Shown here: positions 1-6,427 of the stretch, piece after piece
Numbering within the stretch: position 1 is the first letter of the stretch
How the letters are laid out: every line of letters starts with the position of its first letter
Assembly (NCBI GenBank): GCA_023415595.1
Contig: JAEZJW010000057.1
Span: forward strand, 1 to 9,087
DNA length: 9,087 nucleotides
Reading direction: 5' to 3'
From: Bacillota bacterium
GTDB lineage: Bacteria; Bacillota; Clostridia; Lachnospirales; Lachnospiraceae
Notes under the pieces: generated by a model
What the model was told of the DNA's origin: nothing
What the model saw: only the letters and a program-made list of their open reading frames with translations
Database searches by the model: none
Translations under genes and position numbers: made by a program

Positions 1-340
1 TTGCTGCATTATTCACATTATAGGACAGCTTTAAGCTGCTGGCAAAATCATTGGTAGTGCCTGCCGGAATATAACCTAACGGCAGCTTTGCACCGAGCTT
101 CATCATGCCCGATACCACCTCATTTAATGTCCCATCGCCTCCGCAGCAGACAACGATATCATTCTCCAAGCCCTGTTCCAATACGATGTTGGTAGCATGA
201 CCCTTGGATACGGTTTTCTGCAGTGTCACCTCATATCCGTTATTGCTGAATAAATCAAAAGCACGGTATACACCGGATTTCGAATGGGTTTTTCCAGCTA
301 TGGGATTTACAATCAATAATACTTTCTTACCCTCAGGCAT
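1..340 (-). CDS. Diacylglycerol kinase / YegS-like lipid kinase, N-terminal part (cut by window edge)
   Basis: The minus-strand frame starts with ATG at 340 and runs off the window after 113 codons without a stop. Visible features are an N-terminal strand KKVLLIVNPIAG (residues 5-16), the nucleotide-binding motif GGDGT followed by LNEV (67-75), and PAGTTNDFA (92-100). Together these define the DAGK catalytic domain (NAD/diacylglycerol kinase superfamily). Family members phosphorylate diacylglycerol or a related lipid with ATP at the inner face of the membrane, and in Gram-positives they recycle lipid left by lipoteichoic acid synthesis. The start is supported by AAGGAG about 9 nt upstream. 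The lipid-specificity half of the protein lies outside the window, so DgkB cannot be told from a YegS-like paralogue. The gene is divergent from the dehydrogenase gene at 543. Confidence 0.9.
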   Translation of the reverse strand, partial: MPEGKKVLLIVNPIAGKTHSKSGVYRAFDLFSNNGYEVTLQKTVSKGHATNIVLEQGLENDIVVCCGGDGTLNEVVSGMMKLGAKLPLGYIPAGTTNDFASSLKLSYNVNNAA

Positions 341-375
341 CTGGCAGTCTCCTTTTGTCCATCTCTTATGATAAT

Positions 376-404
376 ACAATATAACATACTACAAAATTTT
401 TCAA
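376..404 (-). promoter_or_regulatory. Candidate sigma-A promoter for the lipid kinase gene
   Basis: On the minus strand there is a TTGAAA -35 box (399-404), a 17-nt spacer and a TATTGT -10 box (376-381). It lies about 36 nt upstream of the kinase ATG. Spacing is ideal and the boxes are moderately close to consensus; the local AT-richness means it could be a chance match. Confidence 0.45.
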
Positions 405-502
405 GTATTATGGTAAAATGTTACATGATTTCCTGTCCTGTATATTATACCCATAATACTGCGTTTTTAGTTTCTATTTCGATTGTAGAATTCCAGGTTT
501 TG

Positions 503-511
503 TGGTATTAT
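503..511 (+). promoter_or_regulatory. Candidate extended -10 promoter for the dehydrogenase gene
   Basis: TGG followed by TATTAT (503-511) forms an extended -10 element. A weak -35 (TTGTAG, 483-488) lies 17 nt upstream. The start point would fall near 518, giving a leader of about 25 nt before the TTG start at 543. Other AT-rich stretches at 440-475 could also serve. Confidence 0.35.
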
Positions 512-542
512 TTTGTTCAAATGATTGAAGGAGGGAACTTAT

Positions 543-1493
543 TTGAACAAATCCAGAAAAGTCGTGATCATAGGTGCCGGACATGTCGGCTCCCATTGTG
601 CATATAGCCTTTTTTGCGGAGGCATTGCGGATGAAATCGTATTCATAGATATTGATACTGCGAAAGCAGCTGCGCAAGCCTGGGATATCGCAGATGCCGG
701 CTGCTTCATGCCCCATCCGGCTGTGATAAGGGCGGGAAATTATGAAGATTGCAGAGATTCGGATATCATAGTACTGGCAGCAGGTGTTCCCAGAAAACCC
801 GGACAGACCAGACTGGATACCATGACCGATTCTATCCGGGTGATGAAGGAAATCCTTCCTTACCTCACGGATACCGGATTCTCAGGCATTCTGATTACCA
901 TATCAAATCCGGCTGATATCATCGCCGATTATATCAGAAAGTATACGGGATGGCCGAAAAAAAGGGTGTTCGGAACAGGTACCTCTCTCGATACCGCCAG
1001 ATTAAAGAGAGTAATGCAGGAGGAGACCGGAGTGGATTCCAGAAGCATCCAATGCTTCTCCATGGGAGAACACGGGGATTCCAGCATGATACCCTTCTCT
1101 CAGATTACAATCGGTGGCAAGTCCCTTCTTCAGTTAAGGGAGGAAAAACCGTATACCTACGGAAGGCTTGATCTTAACCGGATACTTCAGAGGACCAGAA
1201 CAATCGGAATGGATGTCATTAATGGTAAGGGTTCCACGGAATTCGGAATCGGTACCGTCCTGGCTGATATGGTACGGGCTGTTTTCCATAACGAACACCG
1301 GATTATGCCGGTATCTGCTCTCTTAGAAGGGGAATACGGGCAAACCGGTCTTCATGCAGGCGTTCCCGCAGTCATCGGCAGCAATGGTCTCGAGGAAATT
1401 ATCGAACTGAAGCTGAATAGTGAGGAACAGAAGCTGTTTGATGCTTCCTGTGATGTCATCCGTAAGCACATCGACCTGGCTTCTAGAATATAG
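543..1493 (+). CDS. L-lactate/L-malate dehydrogenase family enzyme (L-2-hydroxyacid dehydrogenase) with Arg at the specificity position
   Basis: NAD-dependent oxidoreductase of the LDH/MDH superfamily, 316 residues, the usual length. The Rossmann motif GAGHVGS is at 11-17, with Asp36 at the end of the second strand as expected for NAD. The substrate loop reads VPRKPGQTR (82-90). D150 and R153 (in GTGTSLDTAR) and H177 (in MGEHGDS) match the LDH Asp168, Arg171 and His195. GEHGDS and KGSTEFG are LDH-like. However, Arg84 sits where LDH has Gln102, and Arg is the malate dehydrogenase residue. The reaction is therefore either pyruvate-lactate or oxaloacetate/other 2-oxoacid reduction, in the cytoplasm. 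The start chosen is TTG at 543, because AAGGAGGG (528-535) lies 7 nt upstream; the in-frame TTG at 525 would put that site inside the gene. It appears to be a single-gene unit convergent with the ABC operon. Confidence 0.88.
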   Translation: MNKSRKVVIIGAGHVGSHCAYSLFCGGIADEIVFIDIDTAKAAAQAWDIADAGCFMPHPAVIRAGNYEDCRDSDIIVLAAGVPRKPGQTRLDTMTDSIRVMKEILPYLTDTGFSGILITISNPADIIADYIRKYTGWPKKRVFGTGTSLDTARLKRVMQEETGVDSRSIQCFSMGEHGDSSMIPFSQITIGGKSLLQLREEKPYTYGRLDLNRILQRTRTIGMDVINGKGSTEFGIGTVLADMVRAVFHNEHRIMPVSALLEGEYGQTGLHAGVPAVIGSNGLEEIIELKLNSEEQKLFDASCDVIRKHIDLASRI

Positions 1494-1588
1494 ATATCCA
1501 ATCTGTATAAAACTGCACAATAGAGAAAATACCAAGTTTAAAGCAGCAAAAATATTCTTTGAGAGGTCATCAATCGTTCAGTGTAATA

Positions 1589-1648
1589 AACGCAGGAAAT
1601 CATATCAACTCGGATTGTAACTCCGTAGAAGATATCATATCCTGCGTT
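1589..1648. terminator. Long imperfect palindrome between convergent genes, possible bidirectional terminator
   Basis: The arms 1589-1606 and 1631-1648 pair at 16 of 18 positions, and the 24-nt loop can itself form a small CGGA/TCCG hairpin (1611-1614 with 1622-1625). TTATTCTTA follows on the plus strand and TTTATTA on the minus strand, so both outputs have modest U-rich tails. It lies 96 bp after the dehydrogenase stop and 72 bp after the ATPase stop, where a shared terminator would be expected. The stem is longer than a typical intrinsic terminator and the U-tracts are poor, so a small repeat element is an alternative. I see nothing else definite in 1494-1719. Confidence 0.5.
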
Positions 1649-1719
1649 ATTCTTAATCCTGTGAACCTGCTTTCCGACTTCCTCTTGTTGAACTAAAGGA
1701 TATCCTGTTCACTTTCTCC

Positions 1720-2511
1720 CTATGCCAGTAGCATACGGTCGTTCGTTAGCTGCTTCTTTCTCTCTCTCGAGTAATAGGTCAGCAGCTCCTCCACTGTCAT
1801 TCTCTCCCGTTCCTCGCCCCTGATATCAAGTATGATTTCACCGTCATCCATCATAATAGTGCGATTTCCCAGAGAAAGTGCAGCATTGATATCATGAGTT
1901 ATCATCATCGTTGTAATCTTCGCAGAGGTAATAATATCAGTAGTAATCTTAAGGATCTTCCTCGCAGTGGCGGGATCCAGTGCTGCCGTATGCTCATCGA
2001 GCAGCAGAAGCTTCGGCGAGGCAATGGTACACATCAGTAAGGTTACTGCCTGCCTCTGTCCTCCGGATAGATGACCTACCTTGGTCTTCATCCGGTCCTC
2101 CAGACCCAGCTCCAGTTTACTGAGCAGCTCCCTGAAATAGGTGGTATCCCTCTTGTTCAGAGCGAAAAAGCTTCGTCCGGCTTTTCTGGTATAAGCTAAG
2201 GCCAGGTTCTCCTCGATCGTCATCGAGGGTGCGGTTCCCTTCATCGGGTCCTGCATCAGTCTTCCGATATCATAGGAACGCTTATAATCAGGCAGAGCGG
2301 TAATATTCTTCTCATCCAGAAGGATACTGCCGTTATCCACAAAGAAGGCTCCGGCTATCGCATTGAACAAGGTGGATTTGCCGGCTCCGTTGGAACCGAT
2401 GATCGTCACAAAATCCCCTTCCGACAGCTTGAGGTTAATTCCCTTCAGTGCCGTTTTCTCATTTACGGTTCCGGGAAAGAAGGTTTTACTTACGTTCTTC
2501 AGTTCTAACAT
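1720..2511 (-). CDS. trpZ: ABC transporter ATP-binding protein, TrpZ type
   Basis: A 263-residue ATPase that powers the importer encoded by the two preceding genes. It has Walker A GSNGAGKST (39-47), Q-loop Gln87, signature LSGGQRQ (148-154), Walker B LLLLDEH (168-174, with D172 and E173) and H-loop His206 (MITHD). All catalytic elements are intact, and the length suits a single-domain ATPase acting as a homodimer. His follows the Walker B glutamate (DEHTAALD) instead of the usual Pro; I recall this as common in the ATPases paired with PF04392-type binding proteins. The ATG start has GGGAGG about 9 nt upstream. That start lies inside the end of the permease gene (26-nt overlap), which suggests coupled translation. 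The trpZ symbol is inferred from the operon layout and the Trp T-box. Substrate specificity cannot be read from this subunit. Confidence 0.9.
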   Translation of the reverse strand: MLELKNVSKTFFPGTVNEKTALKGINLKLSEGDFVTIIGSNGAGKSTLFNAIAGAFFVDNGSILLDEKNITALPDYKRSYDIGRLMQDPMKGTAPSMTIEENLALAYTRKAGRSFFALNKRDTTYFRELLSKLELGLEDRMKTKVGHLSGGQRQAVTLLMCTIASPKLLLLDEHTAALDPATARKILKITTDIITSAKITTMMITHDINAALSLGNRTIMMDDGEIILDIRGEERERMTVEELLTYYSRERKKQLTNDRMLLA

Positions 2512-3508
2512 AATTCCTTGCCTCCCTTCTCAGCCTGCCCTGCTTCATGCCCGCTATGATCACCGGAATGGAGAGCGCTAAGGCCACGATGACTGCCGAT
2601 ACCAGCTTTAAGGCATAGGCCGGAAACATATTATATTTTAAAGCGAGTGCTATGATAATCCTGTAAATAACAGATCCGGCCACTGCTGACAGTAAGCCTG
2701 TCGTAACAGAATGTCTCCCAAAAATAGTCTCACCAATAATGACAGAAGCGAGTCCGATTACCACCATTCCACTGCCGGAGTTGATATCGGTTGACATCTG
2801 ATGCTGTGAGAGCAATGCTCCGGATAATGCCACACAGGCATTCCCGATGGCTAGTCCGATGCATTTTGTCAGATTTGCATTGATGGAGGAAGAACGGACC
2901 ATATCCTCATTATCTCCGGTCGCACGAATCGCCAGTCCGAGCTTCGTCTTATAAAAGATTGCCAGGATCAGGAACAGGAGGATACAGAACAGGAGTGCCA
3001 GCAGCGTCTTTCCGATGCTGTATTTCACAAGGAACTTCCGAATGTCCGTAAGCAGAGCTTCCTTCTCCTCAAGCCCTGCTCCTGTACCGCCAGGATTGAA
3101 CAGGTGCCGGAGGCGGTAGGATGCCTCCGTAAGAAAGGAATCCATCCTGGTAAAAAGGGTACTCTTACCGGCTACGGATAGATTGGCTTTTCCTCCCATG
3201 ATGGCAAGATTTACGGTATATAAGCCTGTCATGACCAGGATTCCTGCCAGAATCGGATGGATACCGACCTTCGTTTGAAGCAGTCCTGTTACGCTTCCGG
3301 CTAACGCTCCGACTACGATTGCTGCCAACAATGCCAGATAAGGATGCCCACCCAGCACCAGTACTGCAGAAACCGCCATACCCAGAACAAAGCTTCCGTC
3401 CACTGTAAGATCCGGGACATTCAGGATGCGGAAGGTCGTATAGATTCCCATTGCCATCACCGCATAGATAAGTCCCAGCTGAATAGAGCTGATTATCAGT
3501 GTCATCAT
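2486..3508 (-). CDS. trpY: ABC transporter permease, TrpY type (BPD_transp_2 family)
   Basis: Hydrophobic protein of 340 residues from the preferred start, with about eight to ten membrane segments. It shows the LivH/RbsC-like permease pattern: an N-terminal GLIYAVMAMGIYTTFRILNV helix, then PDLTVDGSF, and a late loop ending in a basic tail (GRLRREARNYVRTEERK). It forms the membrane channel for the lipoprotein and ATPase encoded on either side. The long loop between the third or fourth helix and FLVKYSIGKTLL is polar and includes a GGTGAG stretch. Start choice: an upstream in-frame GTG (3547) and ATG (3535) lack a good ribosome site, whereas ATG at 3508 follows AAGGGG at 8 nt, so 3508 is preferred; ATG 3505 is next to it. 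It overlaps the ATPase start by 26 nt. Confidence 0.88.
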   Translation of the reverse strand: MMTLIISSIQLGLIYAVMAMGIYTTFRILNVPDLTVDGSFVLGMAVSAVLVLGGHPYLALLAAIVVGALAGSVTGLLQTKVGIHPILAGILVMTGLYTVNLAIMGGKANLSVAGKSTLFTRMDSFLTEASYRLRHLFNPGGTGAGLEEKEALLTDIRKFLVKYSIGKTLLALLFCILLFLILAIFYKTKLGLAIRATGDNEDMVRSSSINANLTKCIGLAIGNACVALSGALLSQHQMSTDINSGSGMVVIGLASVIIGETIFGRHSVTTGLLSAVAGSVIYRIIIALALKYNMFPAYALKLVSAVIVALALSIPVIIAGMKQGRLRREARNYVRTEERK

Positions 3509-3551
3509 CGTCAAAACCCCTTTTCCTTCTTCCATATATGCAATCACAAGG

Positions 3552-3582
3552 ATACGCCTGGCAACCTGGCTGCCAAGCGTAT
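3552..3582 (-). promoter_or_regulatory. Intercistronic hairpin between lipoprotein and permease genes
   Basis: Arms 3552-3563 and 3571-3582 pair over 12 positions (one G-U) around a 7-nt loop. The hairpin begins 13 nt after the lipoprotein stop codon and ends before the permease ribosome binding site. No run of U follows on the minus-strand transcript, so it is not a good full terminator. It more likely protects the 3' end of the lipoprotein message or causes partial read-through, keeping binding protein in excess over the membrane subunits as in many ABC operons. Confidence 0.6.
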
Positions 3583-3595
3583 GTTATCCTATTGG

Positions 3596-4681
3596 TTATT
3601 CACCCAACACCACAAACTCATCTTTTAAAGCATCCGGAACCGTTATTCCTAACTGATCCGCAGATTTCTGATTAATCATCTTCGCATACTCAGCAATCTG
3701 TTCCACATAATTGTCTGCAATATCTTCCCCATTCATAATACGGATTGCCATCGCCGCCGTCTGCTTACCAAGTACGGTATAGTCAATTCCTACGGTTGCC
3801 AGACCGCCGTCTTTTACCATGGAGTCTGCACCGACATAAATCGGCAGGTTTGCCTCCATTGCCACCTGCAGATAGGTCGGCATAGCGGAGGCTACCGTAT
3901 TATCATTCGGTGTAAAGAAAGCATCTACCTCTCCGATCAGGGAGGAGGCTGCCTGCTGTAAATCTGCCGTACCTGTAATGGTTACTTCCTTATATGCAAT
4001 ACTGTTGGCATCACAGTATTTCTTGGCTCTCTCTATGCCGGTAGCGGAGTTGATCTCACTGCTGTTATAGAGGAAACCGAAGGTCTTCACTTCCGGTGTC
4101 AGCTGTGCAGCAAGAGCAAAGATATCTTCAATCGCAATTGAGTTGGATACGCCGGTAATATTACCGGTAGTCTCCTCAAAGGAGGTCACAAGGCCTGCCT
4201 CCACGGGATTACTTACTGCGGAAAATACAATCGGCACCTCAGTCGTAGCAGCCATCGCCGCCTGGGCTGTGGGGGTCGCTATCGGTATAATCATGTCAAC
4301 CTGATTACTGATCATATCCTGCATGATGGTGGGCAGAAGGCTGGCATCCCCATTTGCATTCTGAAAGTCAATCACTACCTTATCCTCCCCGTAGCCGAGA
4401 GCCTTCAGTTCCGAGATGATGGTCTCACGGATCTGGTTAAGAGAGGGATGATCCACATGCTGTACGATACCTATTTTAAAGGGCTTTTCTGCTGCAGCTT
4501 CTGTATCGCTTTCTTTCGCATCGCTGCCTACCGAGTTACCTTCTGCTGTATTGGTGTCCGTTTGAGCTGCCTTATCCTGTGTGGAAGTTAATTTTTCCTT
4601 ACTCTTACTGCTGCCTGAGCAAGCGGTAAAGAGTCCGATAACCATAAGGGTTACGAGTAATAATGATAGTAATTTTTTCAT
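3596..4681 (-). CDS. trpX: ABC transporter substrate-binding lipoprotein, TrpX type (ABC_sub_bind, PF04392)
   Basis: A 361-residue exported lipoprotein that should capture the substrate outside the membrane. Residues 1-20 are a signal peptide (MKK, hydrophobic core LSLLLVTLMVIGL) ending in the lipobox LFTAC with Cys21 as the lipidated residue. Residues 22-66 are a Ser/Thr/Lys/Glu/Ala-rich linker. The two-lobed binding domain starts at about 67 (KPFKIGIVQHVDHPSLNQIR) and carries features of the PF04392 family: ATPTAQAAM, PIVFSAVSNPVEAGLV, and GLATVGIDYTVLGKQTA near the C terminus. The ATG is 8 nt after AGGAGG. It is the first gene after the Trp T-box leader, and the family includes the predicted tryptophan-binding TrpX proteins. 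Tryptophan as substrate is inferred from that regulation, not from visible binding residues. Confidence 0.88.
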   Translation of the reverse strand: MKKLLSLLLVTLMVIGLFTACSGSSKSKEKLTSTQDKAAQTDTNTAEGNSVGSDAKESDTEAAAEKPFKIGIVQHVDHPSLNQIRETIISELKALGYGEDKVVIDFQNANGDASLLPTIMQDMISNQVDMIIPIATPTAQAAMAATTEVPIVFSAVSNPVEAGLVTSFEETTGNITGVSNSIAIEDIFALAAQLTPEVKTFGFLYNSSEINSATGIERAKKYCDANSIAYKEVTITGTADLQQAASSLIGEVDAFFTPNDNTVASAMPTYLQVAMEANLPIYVGADSMVKDGGLATVGIDYTVLGKQTAAMAIRIMNGEDIADNYVEQIAEYAKMINQKSADQLGITVPDALKDEFVVLGE

Positions 4682-4787
4682 GATTTTTTCCTCCTAATGA
4701 TGAAATAGAATAAATTATTTCGCCATTGAGATGCGTTGTCTAAGCAGCCCCTGACATATCAACCTTTTATTGATTGAAAAATGCCAT

Positions 4788-4818
4788 AAAAAAACTGCCC
4801 TTAATAATATAAGGACAG
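4788..4818 (-). terminator. T-box regulated intrinsic terminator
   Basis: On the minus strand, CTGTCCTT (4811-4818) pairs with AAGGGCAG (4795-4802) over 8 positions (one G-U) around an 8-nt loop, followed by seven U (4788-4794). The 5' arm shares CCTT with the antiterminator, so the two structures exclude each other. The next 106 nt before the lipoprotein gene hold only a weak AU-rich hairpin (4702-4721) and the ribosome binding site. Confidence 0.92.
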
Positions 4819-5066
4819 ATATGCTCTGCGGTGCCACCTTAATTGATTTACTGCTCCCTTAAATACCGGGTCTGATAAATCCTCTCGATCGAAAATGCCA
4901 ACACATTCTCTGTTGTTAACGCCAACTACGTCTCAGCTACTGGGCTAATCCTACCGTTCACCTCGCCCTCCGTGGTCCATTTGCCGCACAGCTTACCGCG
5001 GGTTCTCAGCAATGCCCGCTCTCTGTAGGTGCTCCTTACGGTTTGATCTCCACATCATAGGTTTCT
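4788..5066 (-). ncRNA. T-box riboswitch leader, predicted tRNA-Trp responsive
   Basis: The minus-strand leader has the classical elements in order. The AG box CAGAGAG is at 5019-5025. The GNUG-loop hairpin has arms 5015-5019 and 4998-5002 with loop motif GCTGAGA (5004-5010). A GCAC/GTGC helix (5029-5032 with 4986-4989) flanks the specifier loop. The candidate specifier UGG (4977-4979) sits directly before the conserved ACC..GGAG stretch, and CGTTAA closes the stem I region. The T-box TGGCACCGC is at 4828-4836. The antiterminator can be drawn exactly: AAGG (4837-4840) with CCTT (4811-4814), a 7-nt bulge UGGCACC (4830-4836), and GCAGA (4825-4829) with TCTGT (4815-4819). It competes with the terminator at 4788-4818. 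The UGGC bulge requires a tRNA ending in GCCA (discriminator G73), as bacterial tRNA-Trp has. Uncharged tRNA-Trp should permit trpXYZ transcription. The 5' end is estimated from the promoter; the lower part of stem I is not fully resolved by eye. Confidence 0.93.
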
Positions 5067-5072
5067 AGTGGT

Positions 5073-5101
5073 ATTATATGTTCCCTCCGTTTAACTGTCA
5101 A
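5073..5101 (-). promoter_or_regulatory. Consensus sigma-A promoter of the T-box/trpXYZ operon
   Basis: On the minus strand, a perfect TTGACA (5096-5101), a 17-nt spacer and a perfect TATAAT (5073-5078) place the start near 5066, just before the T-box stem I. Such a strong constitutive promoter fits control by downstream termination rather than by a repressor. I see no operator-like repeat around it. Confidence 0.9.
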
Positions 5102-5174
5102 GCTGATTTTCATCATACAATACGAAATTATTACTAAAAACTCATAAAATGCTTTTATTTTTTCATAGTTCATA

Positions 5175-5180
5175 TATAAT
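5175..5180 (+). promoter_or_regulatory. Candidate -10 box for the MFS transporter gene
   Basis: TATAAT at 5175-5180 lies 44 nt upstream of the ATG at 5225. No convincing -35 is seen 16-18 nt upstream (the region is T-rich), so this is tentative. The divergent T-box promoter is about 75 bp away. Confidence 0.4.
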
Positions 5181-5224
5181 AGTAGCTGATTGTCTGCTAT
5201 CACACTACCCAAGGAGAATTATGA

Positions 5225-6427
5225 ATGAAATCTAACTCTGCCAAAGCAATCGGTTACAATCTGTTTCTGATTAATGCTTTCGTATATATCGCCGGCTCTG
5301 TCTATGGGCCGTTCCAGAGCGCCTTTTTTTCTTCCCATGGGATGAATTCGGTCCAGATCGGAATTCTTATGACGATCTCTCCGATTGCCTCCATATTAAT
5401 CCAACCTTTGTGGGCTATGGTCAGTGACAGAACCGGTAAACGCAAAGCGATCTTATCCCTGGTCGTTCTCGGCAGTGGCCTTGGCTTATTAAGCTTTTAT
5501 CTCGGGAATACCTTTCTGACTTATTTTATTGCCTCCGTTATCTTTGGGCTGTTTATCACCTCCATCGTACCCTTAAGTGATGCCATCATCATACGGGAAG
5601 CGAATAAAATCAATCTTGATTTTGCAATGATCCGAATGGGAGGAACCTTAGGCTTTTCAACCATGGTGGTCGTGGCGGGCAGTATACTGAGAATTTGGCC
5701 GAATTCCTTATTCTTTATGGGTTTCTTAGGATATATGTGCCTGTTGGTATTTGTCCTTCGGCTGAAGAAGGATCCGGCTAGGGGCAGCGACACTGTGTTA
5801 AAATCCCATGAAGAATTACCCGAAAAGAAGTCCCGCGGAATTCTATCCATCTTCCGCTCCAGAACGATTCTATTTGTTCTGGCCTTTGCGCTTATCAGCC
5901 AGATCGGACTCAGCTTCTATTGGAGCTTCCTGGGTGTCTACCTGCTGGACCTTGGCTATGGTCAGACGACTCTTGGCTGGGTGAACTGTATCTCAGCCTT
6001 AACAGAGATACCCACCTTGATCTTCATTAACAGGCTGATCCGCAAATTCGGATCTATGAAAATACTATTTGCTTCCTGCGTTCTCTTAACTGTAAGGCTT
6101 TTTCTGATCACCCTGGGAAGCTTGCCCATCATACTTGTTGCACAGCTTCTCCATGGTTTTACCTATATGACCATTTATTTCAGCTGCGCTGTTTACATCA
6201 ATGATCATGTATGGCACGGCAAACAGTCTCAGGGCCAGAGCTTCTTAGCAATAGTTCAGACCGGCATTGGAAGCATCATCGGTAATATTGCCGGTGGATA
6301 CCTGGTACGGCAGCTTGGTATTACCTCTGCTTATGCTTTTATGGCAGTCGCTATCATCACCGCAGCATTTGCCATTGGTTTCGTTCAGCTTATCTATCTG
6401 AAGAGTCGGAAGCAGCAGCCGGAGTAA
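5225..6427 (+). CDS. Major facilitator superfamily transporter (MFS_1-like)
   Basis: A 400-residue protein of two six-helix halves, typical of a 12-segment MFS carrier. It has loop 2-3 motif A as SDRTGKRK (67-74) and PLSDAIIIREA (116-126) in helix 4. LDFAMIRMGGTLGF (131-144) matches the YGxxRxxGSxG-like motif of the LacY/HcaT/nucleoside-symporter-like group. A basic cytoplasmic linker (about 178-208) joins the halves, and the C-terminal tail is KSRKQQPE. Members move sugars, nucleosides or aromatic acids with protons, or export drugs; the sequence does not decide between these. AAGGAG (5211-5216) lies 8 nt before the ATG; an overlapping ATG at 5221 leads to a stop after four codons. It is divergent from the Trp-regulated ABC operon, but no shared control is visible. 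Its last 38 bp overlap the 3' end of the convergent zinc-ribbon gene. Confidence 0.88.
   Translation: MKSNSAKAIGYNLFLINAFVYIAGSVYGPFQSAFFSSHGMNSVQIGILMTISPIASILIQPLWAMVSDRTGKRKAILSLVVLGSGLGLLSFYLGNTFLTYFIASVIFGLFITSIVPLSDAIIIREANKINLDFAMIRMGGTLGFSTMVVVAGSILRIWPNSLFFMGFLGYMCLLVFVLRLKKDPARGSDTVLKSHEELPEKKSRGILSIFRSRTILFVLAFALISQIGLSFYWSFLGVYLLDLGYGQTTLGWVNCISALTEIPTLIFINRLIRKFGSMKILFASCVLLTVRLFLITLGSLPIILVAQLLHGFTYMTIYFSCAVYINDHVWHGKQSQGQSFLAIVQTGIGSIIGNIAGGYLVRQLGITSAYAFMAVAIITAAFAIGFVQLIYLKSRKQQPE

Noticed and set aside
525..542. In-frame TTG at 525 as the dehydrogenase start
   Set aside because: The strong AAGGAGGG at 528-535 lies inside this extension and is ideally placed for the TTG at 543.
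3509..3547. GTG 3547 or ATG 3535 as the permease start
   Set aside because: Neither has a ribosome site, and both would add polar residues before the first membrane helix. ATG 3508 follows AAGGGG at proper spacing.
4702..4721. GAAATA/TATTTC hairpin between the T-box terminator and the lipoprotein gene
   Set aside because: Six AU-rich pairs around an 8-nt loop are too weak to call a regulatory element.
4947..4958. GAACGG in the T-box leader read as a GAA-plus-specifier giving CGG (Arg)
   Set aside because: It lies after the ACC..GGAG element, which normally follows the specifier. The UGG at 4977-4979 fits position, gene function and discriminator base better.
5521..5850. Open frame of 109 codons on the minus strand inside the MFS gene
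   Set aside because: It is a shadow of the MFS coding frame, with no ribosome site and no protein-like motif.
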